Assembly (NCBI GenBank): GCA_964348015.1
Contig: CAYGBC010000033.1
Coordinates: 1 to 15,718, forward strand
Direction: 5' to 3'
Origin: SOIA01 sp964348015
GTDB lineage: Bacteria; Acidobacteriota; Aminicenantia; Aminicenantales; Aminicenantaceae
Length of the DNA stretch: 15,718 nucleotides
The position numbers and the translations under genes were made by a program. The notes beneath the pieces are model-generated. The model had not been told where the DNA came from. It saw nothing but the letters and a program-made list of their open reading frames with translations, and made no database searches. The first letter of the stretch is position 1, and every line of letters begins with the position of its first letter. Of this stretch, positions 14,279 through 15,718 are shown piece by piece.

Positions 14279-14940
14279 AGCTTTTCCTTCCGGATCAATT
14301 TTCCCTTGTAGAGGAATAAAATGATATCACCGAAGTGACGGATCAGCTCTCTGTCGTGCGTGCATATGATCACGGTGGCTCCCTGCCTGTTGATCTCCTT
14401 GAAAACCGTCATGATTTCATTCGCGAGTTCTGGATCGAGGTTCCCCGTCGGCTCGTCCGCCAGGAGTATTTTGGGAGTACTCACGACTGCCCGGGCGATG
14501 GCGACTCTCTGCTGTTCTCCGTACGAGAGCTGGGACGGGTATTCCCACATTTTGTGATGAAGATTGACCATCCGCAGTGCATTGAAGGCGCGTCTTCGAA
14601 TCTCTTTGCGCGGAGTCCCCAGTACTTGCAGGGCCACCGCGACATTCTCGAAAACTTTTTTCTGGAAGAGAAGGCGGAAGTCCTGGAAAACGATCCCCAT
14701 GCGTCTTCTCAACCTGTATATTCTGTGGTCGGGGATGCGGAGGATATTCCTGTTGTCGATGACGATCTGCCCTTGAGTCGGAAGAATCTCTCTGAAGATC
14801 AGCTTGAGGAGCGTTGTTTTGCCCGAGCCACTGGGCCCGGTGATGAATGTGAAATCACCTTTCTTCACATGAAGAGTGATATCAGAAAGTGCCCACTTGG
14901 GAGCTTGATACTGTTTCCATACATGGTAGAGTTCGATCAT
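14275..14940 (-). CDS. ftsE: Cell division ATP-binding protein FtsE
   Basis: 221 aa ABC ATPase partner of FtsX. Walker A GPSGSGKT (35-42), Q-loop in VFQDFRLL (Gln86), signature LSYGEQQRVAIARA (138-151), Walker B ILLADEPTGNLD (158-169) and H-loop THD. The FtsE-typical QDFRLL sequence and the ftsX gene directly downstream set it apart from other ABC ATPases such as LolD or MacB. The signature has Tyr for the first Gly of LSGGEQ; the functionally key Ser and second Gly are kept. No clear ribosome site precedes ATG 14940. Confidence 0.95.
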   Translation of the reverse strand: MIELYHVWKQYQAPKWALSDITLHVKKGDFTFITGPSGSGKTTLLKLIFREILPTQGQIVIDNRNILRIPDHRIYRLRRRMGIVFQDFRLLFQKKVFENVAVALQVLGTPRKEIRRRAFNALRMVNLHHKMWEYPSQLSYGEQQRVAIARAVVSTPKILLADEPTGNLDPELANEIMTVFKEINRQGATVIICTHDRELIRHFGDIILFLYKGKLIRKEKL

Positions 14941-14973
14941 TTAGATTCGGGATTTCATCAACTCAGGGGTGAA

Positions 14974-15001
14974 ATTATAACATATCGATTGGGGGATTCA
15001 A
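14974..15001 (-). promoter_or_regulatory. Promoter of ftsEX
   Basis: Minus strand TTGAAT (14996-15001), 16-nt spacer, perfect TATAAT (14974-14979). It predicts a leader of roughly 26 nt for ftsE. It lies in the 92-nt gap after the small membrane gene, so ftsEX can be transcribed independently of it. Confidence 0.65.
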
Positions 15002-15032
15002 AGAAAGCGCGCAGAAATAAAAAGGGGAGAAG

Positions 15033-15212
15033 CTAGAGGGTGAAAAGATACATGAACCAGCCGAAGAGCAGTCCTCCGACAACCATGATGAGGAAGAGGA
15101 AGAGGGCGTATTTGATCTGGCTTTTTCTGTCCTCTCTTCTGAGGAGGGCGAGCACGATACAGACGAAGATGGCGTAAACTATCATCGAGAGGAGATGGCT
15201 TTTCCAGATCAT
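15033..15212 (-). CDS. 59-residue protein with two membrane helices, unknown function
   Basis: Short gene from ATG 15212, which overlaps the stop of the upstream gene by 4 nt (ATGA at 15209-15212). The protein has helix 1 (about 5-24, HLLSMIVYAIFVCIVLALL), a charged loop (RREDRKSQIK) and helix 2 (about 35-58, ending LLFGWFMYLFTL). AGGA lies about 9 nt upstream of the ATG. The same reading frame stays open further upstream to about 15542, but that part is antisense-like, Arg-rich shadow sequence of the neighbouring gene, so only these 59 codons are taken as real. I do not recognise a family. The tight overlap suggests it works with the upstream membrane protein. Confidence 0.6.
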   Translation of the reverse strand: MIWKSHLLSMIVYAIFVCIVLALLRREDRKSQIKYALFLFLIMVVGGLLFGWFMYLFTL

Positions 15213-15583
15213 TTCTTTTTTCCTGAAGCGATGTCGAACGCATCCAGTGCGATGAGATAATTCAAGAGTCCGGCGCCAGCGATGTAGGCGGTTCCGAATT
15301 CGAATGTTGCGTTTTTCAGGTTTCCTTGACCGAAAGAGAAAATCTTCGAAAGGATGAATATGAGACCGTTTCCGATATCCGAAAAGAAAGCCAGGATAGT
15401 CAAAGGATTTTCTGTCTGGAAGGAGTAGATCTTTCCTCCCATGAACAGGCCCAAAGCGGTCATACAAACGATGGAGACAAAAAAGATCCCGCCTTTCCAG
15501 TATTTTTTCAAATGCACATGCCCCAATCCGGGAACGAACCATCCCATGAGCAGTGTGCTTACGGATTTAATATCGATCTGCAT
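15209..15583 (-). CDS. Small membrane protein, DUF6677/TM2-like, unknown function
   Basis: 124 aa with about four membrane segments (about 8-24, 31-50, 62-80, 96-114). The opening MGWFVPGLGHVHLKKYWKGG fits the GxGHxxxxxxxKG pattern of TM2-type and DUF6677 membrane proteins; the end TAYIAGAGLLNYLIALDAFDIASGKKK also recalls DUF6677. That family name is from memory and not certain. Its function is unknown. The start ATG 15583 has no Shine-Dalgarno site, but a sigma-70 promoter ends 9 nt upstream, suggesting a leaderless message. It is followed by the overlapping 59-codon membrane gene and then, after a separate promoter, by ftsEX. Confidence 0.7.
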   Translation of the reverse strand: MQIDIKSVSTLLMGWFVPGLGHVHLKKYWKGGIFFVSIVCMTALGLFMGGKIYSFQTENPLTILAFFSDIGNGLIFILSKIFSFGQGNLKNATFEFGTAYIAGAGLLNYLIALDAFDIASGKKK

Positions 15584-15592
15584 TGAATACCC

Positions 15593-15621
15593 ATGATAAA
15601 AGAAATGAGATGCTAAATCAA
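15593..15621 (-). promoter_or_regulatory. Promoter of the small membrane-protein pair; predicts leaderless mRNA
   Basis: Minus strand TTGATT (15616-15621), 17-nt spacer, TATCAT (15593-15598). Nine nt separate the -10 from ATG 15583, the same geometry as the rodZ promoter. Confidence 0.55.
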
Positions 15622-15628
15622 GAAAAAA

Positions 15629-15640
15629 GGGGACAGGTGT
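15629..15640. repeat. GGGGACAGGTGT half-element of the REP-like repeat type
   Basis: GGGGACAGGTGT preceded by an A run. It resembles one arm of the GGGGACA-type repeats common near IS200/RAYT-like transposase relics in other genomes (recalled, not checked). No matching second arm is seen inside the window. Confidence 0.35.
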
Positions 15641-15660
15641 TTATGTTCAGTAATTAAGTA

Positions 15661-15694
15661 ACACTTTTATTAATGATAATGAGGATAAAGGTGT
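15661..15694. repeat. 10-bp inverted repeat upstream of the edge element
   Basis: ACACTTTTAT (15661-15670) pairs with ATAAAGGTGT (15685-15694) with one wobble and a 14-nt AT-rich loop. It directly precedes the GTCATTGCGAGC element and may be part of the same unit. Confidence 0.4.
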
Positions 15695-15718
15695 CATTGC
15701 GAGCGAAGCGTGGCAATC
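15693..15718. repeat. GTCATTGCGAGC...GGCAATC dispersed palindromic repeat, cut by the window edge
   Basis: Begins GTCATTGCGAGCGAAGCG and ends GTGGCAATC at the last base. ATTGC and GCAAT form the closing stem. This motif is familiar as a dispersed intergenic repeat in many unrelated bacteria (established as a recurring pattern from memory). It may continue beyond the window. Confidence 0.65.

Noticed and set aside
15213..15542. Upstream extension of the 59-codon membrane gene to a 169-aa reading frame
   Set aside because: This part overlaps the 124-aa membrane gene out of frame, is rich in Arg and Phe without any domain, and the ATGA overlap gives a natural start at 15212.

Overview
This window looks like core chromosome of a Gram-negative bacterium of moderate GC content. 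The evidence is an outer-membrane-type beta-barrel protein with an AMIN domain and a signal peptide, RodZ, FtsEX and an NtrYX-type two-component pair. The gene mix and the GGGGACGTTCCCC-type repeats between genes remind me of Acidobacteriota/Aminicenantes-like genomes, but that placement is an impression. There is no rRNA, tRNA, CRISPR array, prophage or complete transposon.

Layout. (1) 1-2205: a threonine-dehydrogenase-like SDR gene, cut by the left edge, is divergent from a histidine/aromatic amino acid ammonia-lyase gene whose MIO triad reads Ala-Cys-Gly. (2) 2323-3813: a secreted AMIN-Ig-PKD-beta-barrel protein with a clear terminator. (3) 3991-6683, minus strand: mgtE (Mg2+ channel), recO, then a small protein joining a zinc ribbon to a DnaG-type CHC2 zinc finger without any primase catalytic domain. 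(4) 6754-8103: a sodium/alanine-type symporter with its own extended -10 promoter. (5) 8257-12600, minus strand: a compact rodZ-ntrY-ntrX operon. The NtrX-like regulator has lost the sigma-54 contact loop GAFTGA. (6) 12696-13361: endonuclease V on the plus strand, convergent with ftsEX (13379-14940). (7) 15033-15583: two overlapping small membrane-protein genes, the second of only 59 codons.

Two themes run through the window. Short palindromic repeats sit on or next to the 3' ends of genes: at recO, the CHC2 gene, ntrX, and between nfi and ftsX. One pair forms a perfect 28-bp inverted repeat resembling a REPIN. In addition, at least two genes (rodZ-like and the 15209-15583 gene) have sigma-70 promoters whose -10 box ends only 8-9 nt before the start codon, which predicts leaderless mRNAs.

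Functionally the window combines amino-acid use (threonine, histidine or a related amino acid, alanine transport), envelope and division functions (RodZ, FtsEX, AMIN barrel, NtrYX), Mg2+ uptake and DNA repair (RecO, EndoV). I see no obvious new defence or biosynthetic system. The most unusual items are the GAFTGA-less regulator tied to rodZ, the stand-alone CHC2 protein next to recO, and the repeat and leaderless-promoter patterns.
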